NCBI GenBank assembly: GCA_002005505.1
Contig: MVGU01001613.1
Coordinates: 50,001 to 70,821 of the forward strand
Length of the DNA stretch: 20,821 nucleotides
Origin: Botryococcus braunii
Taxonomy: Eukaryota > Chlorophyta > Trebouxiophyceae
Direction of reading: 5' to 3'
Below, one piece after another: positions 1-9,453 of this stretch. The translations under genes were made by a program, and so were the position numbers. Each line of letters opens with the position of its first letter. The stretch's first letter is position 1. Under the pieces are notes generated by a model. The model saw only the letters and a list, made by a program, of their open reading frames with translations. It had not been told where the DNA came from and searched no databases.

Positions 1-204
1 CTCGACATGTAATACCACGAGGCTAGCCGTGTGTATGAGTTATGAAAAATATACATCAAGCCACATATTATTACGTTCAACCAAACACATGGACTAACCC
101 AACTGGGTACGGATGTACAGTTGTGCCTGGACCCTCTTAATTAACTGACAGAGGCTGGCTCACACCACCTCGCGAGTCAGCCACGGGCAACAGCCGCCTC
201 ATGA

Positions 205-561
205 GACCTCTGCAGTGCTTCTGATGGTCTAAATACAGCTTGTCCAAAACAAAGACACCCATACAAGCAATGGAATCAAACAAACACCGGCACCGCTTTG
301 AAACCTCCGGTAGTTGTGGTTACCAGTGTCCAGCAAGCCCTAGAGGGGTTCAGCAAGTTTTGTTACACCACGAGGACCCATGCCTTGTCCCGGCACCAAA
401 CAGCATTGTTTTGTATACACGCGGCTGTGTCTGATATGGGCATCGGGGTCAGATCAACACGGTCCCATTTGTCCGTTGAGATAATGACTACTGGTACCCC
501 ACATGGGCAGAAGAGTACAGCCTCTGCTGGAGGCTTGGCTGGGCGTCGCGCAAAACAATGA
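205..561 (+). other. Open frame shared with the right copy, probably not a gene
   Basis: A plus-strand frame is open from about 205 to 561; its equivalent in the right copy is open from about 17661 to 18133. The shared peptide contains SVQQALEGF and ALSRHQTALFCIHAAVSDMG. No domain is recognised. Up to about position 510 I count about seven amino-acid-changing and two silent differences between the copies, and a 2-nt indel changes the frame near 510. That does not look like protein-level constraint. A long frame is also open on the minus strand over the same bases. It may be an old coding remnant or chance. Confidence 0.2.
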
Positions 562-613
562 CTCGCAGCAAAACAATACCCCGCAGCAAAACAATAACCC
601 GCAGCAAAACAAA
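551..613. repeat. 18-nt tandem repeat
   Basis: Three to four copies of an 18-nt unit built on GCAGCAAAACAATAACCC. The period is a multiple of three, so one plus frame reads NNNPQQ. The right copy has the same array at 18003-18066. Confidence 0.85.
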
Positions 614-1455
614 GTCCTCTCAAGCACCACCAAACACGCCAGGTATAAAATGTCAGCGATGTCAACAGACATGGCAGTGACGGCACACTCGTTCCTTCTC
701 ACGGCATGAATACGCAACAGCCTTAGCTCTCTTTTGCGGACCGTGCTATTAAATCTTAGACGGACTTCCGCAGAACTTCTGTCCTCACCGACCAGGGATG
801 AAACCCCCCCCCCCCAATAGCCTTGAATAAAATATGGCAAAAGGGATCATGTGCCAATCTCTAGGACCATGCACTATGCAAACTTAAGTTTAAACCCTAT
901 ACTGTAACAAATAAGTTTAAACTCTATACTATACTTTGGCTGATCAAAAGGGACCATGTGCCATTCCCATATGTGCATGCATGCACAATAGTAGCTGTGT
1001 AAAAGTTCCAGCTATGTTGTAGAGAGCGACAGCATTGGGGTGCTGACCCCTCTTGGGCCTGGTGCCAAGTGAGCAAGACCCTCTGGCAAAACTTATCCTA
1101 ATAATGTGGACTGGACCCCCACCCTTGTGAGATAGAAATGTGCTCGTCCGCCATGCAACCCTCTTGCGAGACTGGCCTGCAGTCTGTCCCCTTCTGCTAT
1201 CTTCGTGTCCGCCCCCCCGGGGGGGGGGGGGGCGGGGGGCTGGAGCTCCTGTCGTTCCCGGGGCTCACCCACCACCCAGCGCGGAGACCTTGCCTCCCAC
1301 CCCCCCCTCCAGTGGCCTGGTCTGCTGGGCACCGCCTTCCCTAGCTACATCGTTCTCAACCTTCCTGCTCCCTTTCCATGCAATGTGTGCTGGAGTGTGC
1401 CAGAGACATGGGTTGCTGATGTATTGAACGCGCGTGCGTGGCCCCCCCCCCCTCA

Positions 1456-1463
1456 AACACACA

Positions 1464-1523
<60 letters not shown>
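1456..1523. repeat. (AC)n microsatellite
   Basis: About 30 AC units, preceded by a C run and a CCCAC interruption. The right-hand equivalent is at 18905-18978, with different interruptions. The long Thr-His or Val-Cys frames across it are artefacts. Confidence 0.97.
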
Positions 1524-1524
<1 letters not shown>

Positions 1525-1681
1525 GCACACACGGTAAGAGAGGATTGCCGGGACTGAGAGAGAGAGGATCGGGAAGGGGAGGAGGGCTCTCGTCGGACTG
1601 CTGTATAGGCTGACTGGGGGACCTGAGTTCAGATATTTCTACCCTGAAGTTTGGTACCAATGCGCTCAATGGACTGGGTGA

Positions 1682-1940
1682 CGGGCATTCTTGGGTGGGG
1701 CCGTTACAGGGGTGACGCACATTCTTGGATGGGGCCGTTGGATGGGGCCGTTACAGGGGTGACGGGCATTCTTGGATGGGGCCGTTACAGGGGTGACGGG
1801 CATTCTTGGATGGGGCCGTTACAGGGGTGACGGGCATTCTTGGGTGGGGCCGTTGCAGGGGTGACAGCATTCTTGGGTGGGGCCGTTGCAGGGGTGACGG
1901 GCCTTCTTGGATGGGGCCGTTGCAGGGGTGACGGGCGATC
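1682..1940. repeat. 34-nt minisatellite
   Basis: About seven to eight copies of a 34-nt unit with core CATTCTTGGATGGGGCCGTT. Steps between copies are 34, 47, 34, 34, 33 and 34 nt; the 47 includes a 13-nt internal duplication. The right copy of the block has only about four units at 19138-19280, so copy number changed after the duplication. Indels that are not multiples of three argue against coding. Confidence 0.93.
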
Positions 1941-2147
1941 ATGCTGCACAAGCGGCCCTCGGCCCCTGCGCACCCCGGGCCCTCCCTCAGCAGCAGCCTG
2001 GCGGGTCGCAAGCACCGCACTCAATTGGGATAAACAAATGCCTTTGGGAATGTGCATCCATCCATTTCTGCCTCTGTCTCTCTGGCTCGGGCCTGATGCG
2101 ACGTTGTTCCCTCGCCTTTTCCGTCTGCCAGCCTTCTACCTTGAGAG

Positions 2148-2272
2148 ATTGCTGTCCTGCCCCCTGCCACATGTGCTGTCCTGCCCGCTGCCACATCTGC
2201 TGTCCTGCCCCCTGCCACATCTGCTGTCCTGTCCGCTTTCCACACCTTCTGTCCTGCCCGCTTGCCACGGGT
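2148..2272. repeat. 24-nt minisatellite
   Basis: Five degenerate copies of a 24-nt unit with core GCTGTCCTGCCCGCTGCCAC. The right-hand equivalent at 19489-19585 has about four more diverged copies. Further CCTGT/CACTCC repeats continue to about 2520. Confidence 0.88.
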
Positions 2273-2708
2273 GCCTCTAATCTTTTTTTATGGACCTCTG
2301 ACTACTTCAAACACCGCTGGCCTGTCGGCTGCCGTGTCACTCCTGCGTGCCACTCCTGCCGTATCACCCCTGCATGTCACACCGTGTCTGCTGCTGTCAC
2401 GCCGTGTCACTCCTGCGTGTCTGTCGTGACACTCCTCCATGTCTGAATGTCACTCCTGTTGCGTCGAGCTGGCCTGTCGGCTGCTGTCGAGCCGTGTCTT
2501 ACCGTCTGTCGGCCACAGTGTGTTTTCGATTGCCCACTCACCCTCTTTGTATATATGTTGACGCTCCCCTTACTTTCCACTCGCCTCCTTCTACTCCCCA
2601 TTCCTCCCCCTTCCCTGCTCTATCCCCTGATCTGCCATTACGGGTGGTTTCCTCATCCCGTTCTGCAGAAACACACGGTCTGCGTCTTCGGTATGTGCAA
2701 GTGTCCAT

Positions 2709-2712
2709 GTGT

Positions 2713-2791
<79 letters not shown>

Positions 2792-2960
2792 TGGGGAAGG
2801 GCTGGATGCATCTCTCTCCCTCTCTCGCCCCCCCTTCTCCCATCTGCCCTCCCTCCCTCCCTCCCTCCCTCCCTCCCTCCCTCCCTCCCTCCCTTCCTCT
2901 CCCTCCCTCCCTCCCAGGTCCCCTCCCTCACACCCCCTCTCTCAAATGTGTGTGTGTATG
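2709..2960. repeat. (GT)n array, (CCCT)n array and short GT tail
   Basis: A GT array of about 40 units (2709-2788) is followed by a pyrimidine stretch with about 17 CCCT units (2849-2920) and a shorter GT tract at 2948-2968. The right copy has only short GT-rich sequence here. The arrays therefore expanded in the left copy or were lost in the right. Confidence 0.95.
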
Positions 2961-2990
2961 TGTGTGTCTATAGCTGCATCATGCCCGTAC

Positions 2991-3131
2991 CTGTAGCTGC
3001 TCCTGCAGAGCAAGTTGGTCCTCCAGAGCTTGCAGGCGCAGGTGCAGGCGCGCATTTTCACGCTGCAGGCGCACATTTTCGAGCTGCAGCTGCAGAACCA
3101 AACCCCGGAGGCCCTCTTTTACCCACAGATC
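2991..3131 (-). CDS. Coiled-coil exon (left copy)
   Basis: A minus-strand exon candidate of 141 nt (47 codons, phase 0 at both ends). It is bounded by an acceptor ending GCTCTAG (3132-3138) and a donor GTACGG (2985-2990). The frame is open and reads a leucine-rich heptad pattern, for example QLQLENVRLQRENARLHLRL, then ALEDQLALQEQLQ. The same donor GTACGG sits at the homologous place in the right copy (20357-20362). The C-terminal half is typical parallel coiled coil; no specific family is recognised. Upstream on the minus strand lies the AT-rich plastid-like insert, so this copy may be a broken gene. The acceptor lies close to that insert and could be fortuitous. Confidence 0.5.
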
Positions 3132-3139
3132 CTAGAGCA

Positions 3140-3702
3140 AATCGGGCAGCATAAAGTATATCAGCAATTTCCCTTTCGGTTTTATCATTAGCTGAGAAAA
3201 TTCCGGTGGAATTAGTAAATCTTGACTTTCAGCGAGAAGCTTTGCAACTGATAGAATTTTACAATAAGGAAAGCATTCAAAGCAATTTGTAACATTCTTG
3301 AACAGTTTTCAACTCTTTTAAGCATTGCTTATCTTTTAATATTCATTGAGAGTTGCAATGATAATTTTAAAATCATTTCTCACTGAATCTTCTTATAGTT
3401 TCAAGTGATACTACTAAATCTTTCATTATTATATTAGTAACCGATTTCTTTGTTGGATTTCACTCTTCCGCCACGAAGAAAGGCTGTCAAAGGAATCTTT
3501 CGATCCTATGAGCTTGTGCTACAATTTATCTATCTTCTTCAGACAATTCATCTAGCCCTAGAATTGCAATAATATCTTGAAGCTCTTTGCATCTTTGAAG
3601 TGTTTGTTTCACATTTTGAGCACAGCTGTAATTCTCAGTTCCTCTCATTCTCTTATATGTTGAACTTAGGAGAGGAGAGTTCGATGGAAGATATTGACCG
3701 TG
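3140..3702 (-). pseudogene. atpB: Plastid-derived insert with decayed atpB C-terminal fragment
   Basis: An AT-rich block in GC-richer DNA. Minus-strand translation gives [20 protein letters not shown] followed by ELSEEDR, which closely matches the C-terminal region of chloroplast or cyanobacterial-type ATP synthase beta. After an in-frame stop at 3526-3528 the same frame continues with HRIERFL, a stop at 3487-3489, QPFFVAE, and another stop at 3460-3462. ETIRRF at about 3385-3402 probably marks the next conserved block. The catalytic P-loop half is absent. [20 protein letters not shown] favours the plastid over the mitochondrial form, from recall of the family. Best reading: a nuclear plastid DNA insertion that has decayed. 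The part at 3140-3340 has no recognised gene; one plus frame there reads NLDFQREALQLIEFYNKES. Confidence 0.75.
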
Positions 3703-3828
3703 ACATTTTCTTGCTCCAGTGCTGCCAGGCGCATCTGCACCAGGCTGGGGGGGCCTTGCTGCAGCGGTTGGCCTGGCTGAATTTGCTGCAGCGGTTGGCC
3801 TGGCTGAATTTGCTGCAGCCACCCGAGC
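3703..3828 (-). pseudogene. Coiled-coil exon start with IQPGQPLQQ repeats, cut by the insert
   Basis: On the minus strand two copies of the 27-nt repeat (IQPGQPLQQ) are followed by [17 protein letters not shown]. The right copy has the same arrangement and continues with ERLREQVAAL; here the frame instead runs into the AT-rich insert at about 3703. The insert therefore appears to interrupt a coiled-coil coding region. Alternatively GTCACG at the junction could act as a weak donor. Confidence 0.5.
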
Positions 3829-3849
3829 ACCATCATGGCCTTGCTACCC

Positions 3850-3966
3850 CTTGCGTGTGCGCGTGCACAAGCACACAGAAGCGCGCGCGTGTGGACACAC
3901 ACGCGCGCGCGTCTATGCGTGCGTGTGTGTGTGGGGGTTGGGGGGGGGTGGGGGGGGGCTGGGGGT
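3850..3966. other. Alternating purine-pyrimidine tract and G-run cluster
   Basis: 3850-3932 is rich in GTGTGCGCGTGC and GCGCGCGCGT tracts, which are Z-DNA-prone in principle. 3933-3966 holds G runs of 5, 9, 9 and 5 separated by one or two bases, which fits the standard G-quadruplex pattern. Structure formation is inference. The tract lies just downstream, on the minus strand, of the candidate stop at 4012. Confidence 0.6.
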
Positions 3967-4011
3967 GAAAAGGAGAGGGATGTGTTAAACTGCAGGTGAA
4001 ATGTACTAGTA

Positions 4012-4179
4012 TCAGTCGTACCATCTGTGCAGCCCGCAACATACTTCTACAAGGCAATGACAGTCATGTCCTCGGGACAATATCTTCAGCAGCCAGACCG
4101 CAAACATCCTTACATACACAATTCTCACAATAATCACATTTCCTAGCCCATCTTCCGGCAAACCCCAAACCTCGGCCAC
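4012..4179 (-). CDS. Cassette E exon c, possible terminal exon of the cassette gene
   Basis: After a 74-nt intron (4180-4253) with acceptor TCATCATGTAG, a minus-strand frame in phase 0 runs 55 codons to TGA at 4012-4014. It begins [11 protein letters not shown], compared with VEE or VED at the start of the other c exons. The rest (for example [13 protein letters not shown]) is hydrophobic and unlike the other cassettes. It could be the last exon, or the exon could end earlier; GTAAGG near codon 23 would leave phase 0 rather than the expected phase 2. No clear AATAAA follows. Confidence 0.35.
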   Translation of the reverse strand: MAEVWGLPEDGLGNVIIVRIVYVRMFAVWLLKILSRGHDCHCLVEVCCGLHRWYD

Positions 4180-4253
4180 CTACATGATGAAAATGCCCCG
4201 ATCATAACGTCAATCATATTTATCATTTCGCCAACTGCAAGGTTGCAGCTCAC

Positions 4254-4314
4254 CTCGGCACGCTCACTCTCGATTTCTTGCATTTTTCTCTTCTTGCCCG
4301 CCCTCCACTCCTTC
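4254..4314 (-). CDS. Cassette E exon b (coiled-coil-like)
   Basis: A 61-nt minus-strand exon between an acceptor GGTGGTTCAG and a donor GTGAGC (4248-4253). The donor is identical to the b-exon donors of cassettes A, B and C. It starts with one base that completes a split codon (AT from cassette A exon c plus G gives ATG), then reads [20 protein letters not shown] and ends in phase 0. The charged, helix-prone composition and the IEXERAE|GTGAGC ending resemble the other b exons (for example IEDAKKE|GTGAGC). It is the most diverged cassette. An alternative acceptor at CCGTAG would give a 71-nt exon in the wrong phase. Confidence 0.5.
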
Positions 4315-4562
4315 CTGAACCACCCTACGGACGGATAGTCAGATTGCGAAGGGGAGGGCGCGCGTGCCATTGAGGGAATGTGCACGGCTCTTCCTCCAAG
4401 CCAAGTCTGTGTTGGACAAGGGGCATGATACCCACGAGACTGATTGGGGGAGAAGCTGGCTGGGAGGGGACATGCAAGGGAGGGAGGTTGGACTGCCATT
4501 TTTGGATGAGCTCCCTCATACACACATGTCCAGACAGCCCCCACAACCCCCCCCCCCTTCAC

Positions 4563-4566
<4 letters not shown>

Positions 4567-4634
<68 letters not shown>

Positions 4635-4728
4635 ACGCACACGCACACGCACACGCACACGCACACGCACACGCACACGCACACGCACACGCACACGCAC
4701 ACGCACACGCACACGCACACGCACACGC

Positions 4729-4767
<39 letters not shown>

Positions 4768-4783
4768 AACACGCACGCACACA

Positions 4784-4825
<42 letters not shown>

Positions 4826-4850
4826 CACACACATGCATGCATATGCATTG
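4567..4850. repeat. (AC)n with embedded hexamer array
   Basis: An AC array at about 4567-4624, then about 20 perfect copies of the hexamer ACACGC at 4621-4738, then AC with scattered ACGC units to about 4845. The Ala-His and His-Thr frames over it are artefacts. It lies in the long intron (4315-5940) between cassettes A and E. Confidence 0.97.
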
Positions 4851-5480
4851 CCACATACGCTGTTCTTTGGAGGTGAACAAGATGCCATAGAGACAGGCAT
4901 CGAAAAAGGGGATGCTACTTCGCCCATGCTATTTAGTTACACTCATCCAAATGTACTTTCACGACTACAGGACCTCGGAAGGCCATGGTGGAGATTCTCC
5001 AAATTTAGATTCAAGTTTGGGGTCTCCCTTTGAGATGCGATAAAACAAAAGGGAAACGCAGATTGGCCAAATCCTCCAAGATAGCCAACGTTTCCTTGTA
5101 TCAAGGAGGAGGATGGGCTGATCGAGTCCTTCAAGTATCTTGGACAAAAATAAAATAGGCCACGATGGGTCAGTTGGTCAGTTGTGGGTCATCTGAGTTG
5201 AAAATCCTTGAAAGTGTACAAGGTGTCCTGTCTGAGATTTATGTGGTTATACAACCTCGCAGCGGAAAACAACGACTCATGATTAGGGTGTGGTGATACA
5301 AGCTGATAAGCACATCAACTAAGATATGCATTTACAAAACAACAGTTCTATCTGTTTTGCTGACTTGTGCAGAAACCCGCTCGTACACAGCAGCAAATCC
5401 GTGAACTTGAACATGTACAAGAGCTCATGTATCAGAACGATGTGCAGTATACAATCTCACAGCGAAAAACAACAATTCAC
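4851..5480 (+). pseudogene. LINE-type reverse transcriptase remnant, copy 1
   Basis: Plus-strand pieces of a non-LTR retrotransposon reverse transcriptase. At 4900-4960 the frame reads [18 protein letters not shown], corresponding to the usual RQGDPLSPLLF block. At 5100-5153 it reads IKEEDGLIESFKYLGQK then a stop, matching the conserved FKYLG block. At 5320-5370 KICIYKT... LTCAET matches the IYK..LL.G.E.W block. The YADD catalytic block is missing; alignment to copy 2 shows it was deleted near 4970. Frames shift and stops interrupt. It lies antisense in the long intron of the minus-strand cassette gene. The clade could be RTE-like, but that is a guess. Confidence 0.7.
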
Positions 5481-5940
5481 TATTAGAGAACGACTCTATG
5501 TAGCTTCTACCGCTATTACGGTAGCATCGTCTATTGTTAGGAATCGCAGTTTGTATGACAGTCCATGAGCTTCCTTTGAAGTACTGTGTGCTGACGTTGA
5601 GGATCGCGCCCAAAGGGACGGGCCCCCAACCACATGGAAAGCATTGGTCCAAAAGGACAGTCAGGCACTATTAAAAGAGCAACAGGGAACGGTAAGGGAT
5701 GTGTAACTGACAGACAATGTGCAAACATTCACATTCGAATACGTAACAAGAGCGTCTGCTGTTCATTCCTTGCGTACAGACCATGTTGCACAAAGCTGCA
5801 ACGTTTCGAGCCTTCCACCATATGACGAGACAACTAAGCATGTAAGAACTTGCAGCACTTATGTCAGAACCATTTTATGCAATTGGGTTTCATCAGGCCA
5901 AGATGCCCATGCGGGGTTCAATCGCCAAGCTAGGACGCAC

Positions 5941-6044
5941 ATGTAATTGAGCTGAGGCAACTTAAGCGCTGCAGCCTTTTTCTGAAGTGTATCCAATTTG
6001 CTTTGCGCCTCCGCGCACTTTTGGTCATCTGAATGCTCCTCGAC
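5941..6044 (-). CDS. Cassette A exon c
   Basis: A 104-nt minus-strand exon. The acceptor is TGTGTTGAAG just upstream (6045-6054) and the donor GTGCGT is at 5935-5940. It enters in phase 0 and reads VEEHSDDQKCAEAQSKLDTL, then QKKAAALKLPQLNY, leaving two bases (AT), so phase 2. Charged helix-prone sequence; a coiled-coil segment is likely, and no family is recognised. Its 5' half is almost identical to cassette B. Its last 44 nt, next to the splice donor, are strongly different. Splicing to exon b of cassette E gives an open frame. Confidence 0.6.
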
Positions 6045-6126
6045 CTTCAACACACAGAGTGGAACTAAGAAACGTCCTCTCCAAATGTCCAATTGACTAC
6101 TACAGTTATTAGTTCATATAGCTCAC

Positions 6127-6172
6127 CTCCTTTTTGGCGTCCTCAATGGCATATCTTACTCTCTGTACGTCC
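6127..6172 (-). CDS. Cassette A exon b
   Basis: A 46-nt minus-strand exon. The acceptor is CCTTGTCCAG (6173-6182) and the donor GTGAGC is at 6121-6126. One base completes the previous codon, then it reads DVQRVRYAIEDAKKE and ends in phase 0. The 82-nt intron to exon c (6045-6126) has cassette-conserved ends. Cassette B encodes DLQKIKNAIEDAKKE, so most changes are conservative (V/L, R/K, V/I, R/K). Confidence 0.6.
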
Positions 6173-6227
6173 CTGGACAAGGCCACACAGGAAAGGCAGG
6201 GTCAGTTAGGGAATGCAATGAACTCAC

Positions 6228-6467
<240 letters not shown>

Positions 6468-6539
6468 GTGTGGGCCCATTGAAGGAGACCCACCCCCCTT
6501 GCTTCAATGGGGGCACCATCCAAGGTAGAGTATCAAGTA

Positions 6540-7480
6540 CGGGATATGCATTGCCAGACACGCTGTTCTGTGCATGGGACTCTGTGAACAAGATGCCATC
6601 AGCGAAAGGATTCGAACAGAGGGATGCTACTTCGCCCATGCTGATTAGTTACACTCATCCAAAAGTACTTTCACGGCTCCGAGGCCGAGGAGTACGAGTG
6701 GTTTACCAGGTGGGGGGACTTTAGCATGATGTAGCCCATACAGAGTACCGCAATATGCAAATTGGGGTGTATCTTACTTTACGCAGATGACAGCGGTCTT
6801 CTTATTGAGTCCTCGGACAGGTTGAAGGCCATGGCGGAGATTCTTTAAACTTACTTTCAAGATTGCAGCCTCCCTTCGAGATTTGATGAAACAAAGGGAA
6901 CGCAAATGGGCCAAACCCTCCAAGAAAGCCAACATTTCAAAAAGGGGGATGGGATGGTCCAGTTAGTCACATATCTTGGTCAAAAAACTGCCACGATGGG
7001 TTCGTTGTGAGTCATCTGACTTGAAATTCCGAAATACAACGAATGATTAATAGGGCTCTGACGGGTTTTGATGACTTAGGGAAGAGGGGGTGTGGTCCGA
7101 CAAGGACATCATCAGTCAACTAAGATGCGGATTTACAAAACATTGATGCAATCTGTCTTGCTACAATGTGCAGAACCCTGGCTTATGCTGAACGTGTACA
7201 AGGTGTCCTGTCTGAGAATGATATGTGGTTATACAATGTCACAGCGACAACAAGGATTCATGACTAGGGCGTGGTGAGACAAGTTGATAAGCAGGTCAAC
7301 TAAGATAAGCATTCGCAAACAACAATTCTATCTGTTTGGCTAACATGTGCAGAAACCCGCTCGTACACAGCAGCAAGTCCGTGAACTTGAACATGTACAA
7401 GAGCTCATGTATCAGAACGATGTGCAGTATACAATCTCACAGCGAAAAACAACAATTCACTATTAGAGAACGACTCTATG
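6540..7480 (+). pseudogene. LINE-type reverse transcriptase remnant, copy 2 (with YADD)
   Basis: Plus-strand non-LTR retrotransposon RT fragment. [15 protein letters not shown] (about 6618-6665) corresponds to the block before the catalytic site. At 6774-6845 one frame reads LLYADDSGLLIESS, the YADD catalytic signature, followed by a stop. LVTYLGQK (about 6963-6986) is the YLG block. 7122-7277 reads TKMRIYKTLMQSVLL, AEPW and CLRMICGYTMS, matching the conserved C-terminal part of such RTs. A further diverged copy of that last block follows at 7297-7480. Several stops and frameshifts make it a pseudogene. It lies antisense in the intron between cassettes B and A. Confidence 0.8.
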
Positions 7481-7920
7481 TAGCTTCTACCGCTATTACG
7501 GTAGCATCGTCTATTGTTAGGAATCGCAGTTTGTATGACATTCCATGAGCTTCCTTTGAAGTACTGTGTGCTGACGTTGAGGATCGCGCCCAAAGGGACG
7601 GGCCCCCAACCACATGGAAAGCATTGGTCCAAAATGACAGTCAGGCACTATCAAAAGAGCAACAGGGAACGGTAAGGGATGTGTAACTGACAGACAATGT
7701 GCAAACATTCACATTCGAATACGTAACAAGAGCGTCTGCTGTTCATTCCTTGCGTACAGACCATGTTGCACAAAGCTGCAACGTTTCGAGCCTTCCACCA
7801 TATGACGAGACAACTAAGCATGTAAGAACTTGCAGCACTTATGTCAGAACCATTTTATGCAATTGGGTTTCATCAGGCCAAGATGCCCATGCGGGATTCA
7901 ATCGCCAAGCTAGGACGCAC

Positions 7921-8024
7921 CCATACTCGTGCATATGCAATTCTCGTGCTGCATATTCTCTCTCAAGTGTATCCAATTTGCTTTGCGCCTCCGCGCGCTT
8001 TTGGTCATCTGAATGCTCCTCGAC
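7921..8024 (-). CDS. Cassette B exon c
   Basis: A 104-nt minus-strand exon with acceptor TGTGTTGAAG and donor GTGCGT (7915-7920). It reads VEEHSDDQKRAEAQSKLDTL, then EREYAARELHMHEY, leaving GG (phase 2). Heptad-like spacing of L and A with many charged residues suggests a coiled coil. It joins in frame to exon b of cassette A (GG+G gives Gly). Its last 44 nt differ sharply from cassette A, although the flanking intron is nearly identical. Confidence 0.62.
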
Positions 8025-8106
8025 CTTCAACACACAGAGTGGAACTAAGAAACGTCCTCTCCAAATGTCCAATTGACTACTACAGTTATTAGTTCATATA
8101 GCTCAC

Positions 8107-8152
8107 CTCCTTTTTGGCGTCCTCAATGGCATTCTTTATTTTTTGTAAGTCC
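8107..8152 (-). CDS. Cassette B exon b
   Basis: A 46-nt minus-strand exon with acceptor GTTGTCCAG and donor GTGAGC (8101-8106). One base completes the codon left by cassette C (TC+G gives Ser), then it reads DLQKIKNAIEDAKKE in phase 0. An 82-nt intron (8025-8106) leads to exon c. A donor GTGAGTT at 8203-8209, 57 nt away, marks a possible exon a tail reading PPPFSLG. Confidence 0.62.
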
Positions 8153-8236
8153 CTGGACAACGCCACACAGGCAAGTTTGGGGGTCAGTAGGGGAATGCAA
8201 TGAACTCACATGCCGAGAGAAAAGGGGGGTGGCGAG

Positions 8237-8247
8237 AGAGACAGACA

Positions 8248-8293
<46 letters not shown>

Positions 8294-8307
8294 AAAAAAC
8301 AAAAAAA

Positions 8308-8385
<78 letters not shown>

Positions 8386-8390
8386 AGAGA
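8237..8390. repeat. (AC)n, poly-A, (AG)n composite array
   Basis: An ACAGAC start, AC units to about 8288, an A-rich run interrupted by C (8289-8315), then AG units to about 8382. On the minus strand this gives CT, a T run and GT just upstream of the cassette B exon a tail. Confidence 0.96.
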
Positions 8391-8632
8391 GGGGGGATGC
8401 GTAACCGACAGACAATGTGCAACATTCACATTCGAATTAGCAACAAGAGCCCCTGCTGTTCATTCCGAAATGACAATGTCGCACAAAGCTACAACGTTTT
8501 GAGCCTTCCACCATATAACGCGGGACTGAGCATGTAAGAACTTGCAGCAGCACATATGGCAGAGCCACATCATGCATTTGGGATTCATCAGGTCAAGGTG
8601 CATATGCAGGGTTCAATCGCCAAGCTACGCAC

Positions 8633-8727
8633 GATCGCTTCTGTTCTTTTTTCTGTCGTTTCAGACAATACTCCAAAAGCGCTCGAGCCTCCGCGTTCGC
8701 TTCCGTGTTCTCTCGAGTGCGATTGAC
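8633..8727 (-). CDS. Cassette C exon c
   Basis: A 95-nt minus-strand exon with acceptor TGTGTTGAAG and donor GTGCGT (8627-8632). It reads VNRTRENTEANAEARALLEY, then CLKRQKKEQKR, leaving TC (phase 2). It is 9 nt shorter than the A and B exons, which keeps the frame. Charged and helix-prone. The flanking introns are recognisably the same as in the other cassettes, while the exon shares only the leading V and general composition. Confidence 0.6.
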
Positions 8728-8808
8728 CTTCAACACACAGAGTAGAACTAAGACACATCCTCTCCAAACGTCCATATGACTACTACGAATATTAGCTTGT
8801 AAGCTCAC

Positions 8809-8854
8809 CTCAGCTTGTGCAGCAGAAACGTGCTCTGTCTCTATTTTATTTATA
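8809..8854 (-). CDS. Cassette C exon b
   Basis: A 46-nt minus-strand exon with acceptor GGCTGTCCAG and donor GTGAGC (8803-8808). It joins cassette D (TG+T gives Cys) and reads INKIETEHVSAAQAE in phase 0. The following intron (8728-8808) is 81 nt. Upstream, the exon a donor found in A, B and D is destroyed: the sequence reads CCCATGAGTCC where B has GCATGTGAGTT. If exon a is used elsewhere, it should be skipped in this cassette. Confidence 0.58.
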
Positions 8855-8916
8855 CTGGACAGCCCCACAAAGAAACGTTTGGGGCCAGAATGCAATGGAC
8901 TCATGGGCGGAGAGAG

Positions 8917-9150
<234 letters not shown>

Positions 9151-9453
9151 AGCGTGAGTCCAAAATGACAGTCAGGCACTATCAACAGAGCAAGCGCAAC
9201 AGGGAACGGTAAGGGTTGTGTAACTGACAGACAATGTGCAACATTCACATTCGAATAAGCAACAAGAGCGTCTGCTGTTCATTCTGTAATGACAATGTTG
9301 CACAAAGCTAGAAGGGTTCGGGCCTTCCACCAAATAACGCAGGAACTGAGCATGTAAGAACCTGCAACACTTGTTTCACAAGCTATTTCATGTGAATGGG
9401 ATTCATCAGGTCAAGAAGCATATGCAGGCTTCAATTGCAAGCTACGGACTCAC

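Larger units (their letters stand above)
1..2716. repeat. Left copy of a large direct duplication
   Basis: The first base of the window matches 17457, and the two stretches stay collinear up to the GT array near 2709 (right-hand equivalent about 19912). Most stretches are nearly identical by eye. The offset falls from 17456 to about 17196 because minisatellites and microsatellites differ in length. The duplication may begin before the window. Further patches of homology continue at 2960-3131 and 3703-3830. Known mechanisms are segmental duplication or a very large repeat element; the sequence here does not decide. Confidence 0.9.
5398..6172. repeat. Tandem duplication, unit A (partner at 7378-8152)
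   Basis: This stretch repeats at an offset of exactly 1980 nt with no indels. I count 4 differences in the intronic 5398-5940, 20 in 5941-5984, 1 in 5985-6150, and 7 in 6151-6172. The two variable patches are both exonic on the minus strand. More diverged homology continues on both sides. Confidence 0.95.
7378..8152. repeat. Tandem duplication, unit B (partner at 5398-6172)
   Basis: Partner of the duplication at 5398-6172, offset 1980 nt. See that entry for the pattern of differences. Confidence 0.95.

Noticed and set aside
298..561. Conserved plus-strand protein shared by both block copies
   Set aside because: Changes between the copies are mostly amino-acid-altering, and an indel shifts the frame, so there is no sign of constraint on the protein.
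3373..3690. Functional ATP synthase beta gene
   Set aside because: Only the C-terminal part is present, with at least three in-frame stops.
4380..5033. Long Thr-His, Ala-His or Val-Cys frames across AC/GT arrays here and elsewhere
   Set aside because: A pure dinucleotide repeat has no stop in most frames, so length is not evidence of coding.
5859..6092. Continuous minus-strand frame read through the exon c flanks
   Set aside because: The shared flanks (for example DIWRGRFLVPLCVLK) are identical between copies and lie beyond clear acceptor and donor sites. They are better explained as intron that happens to be open.
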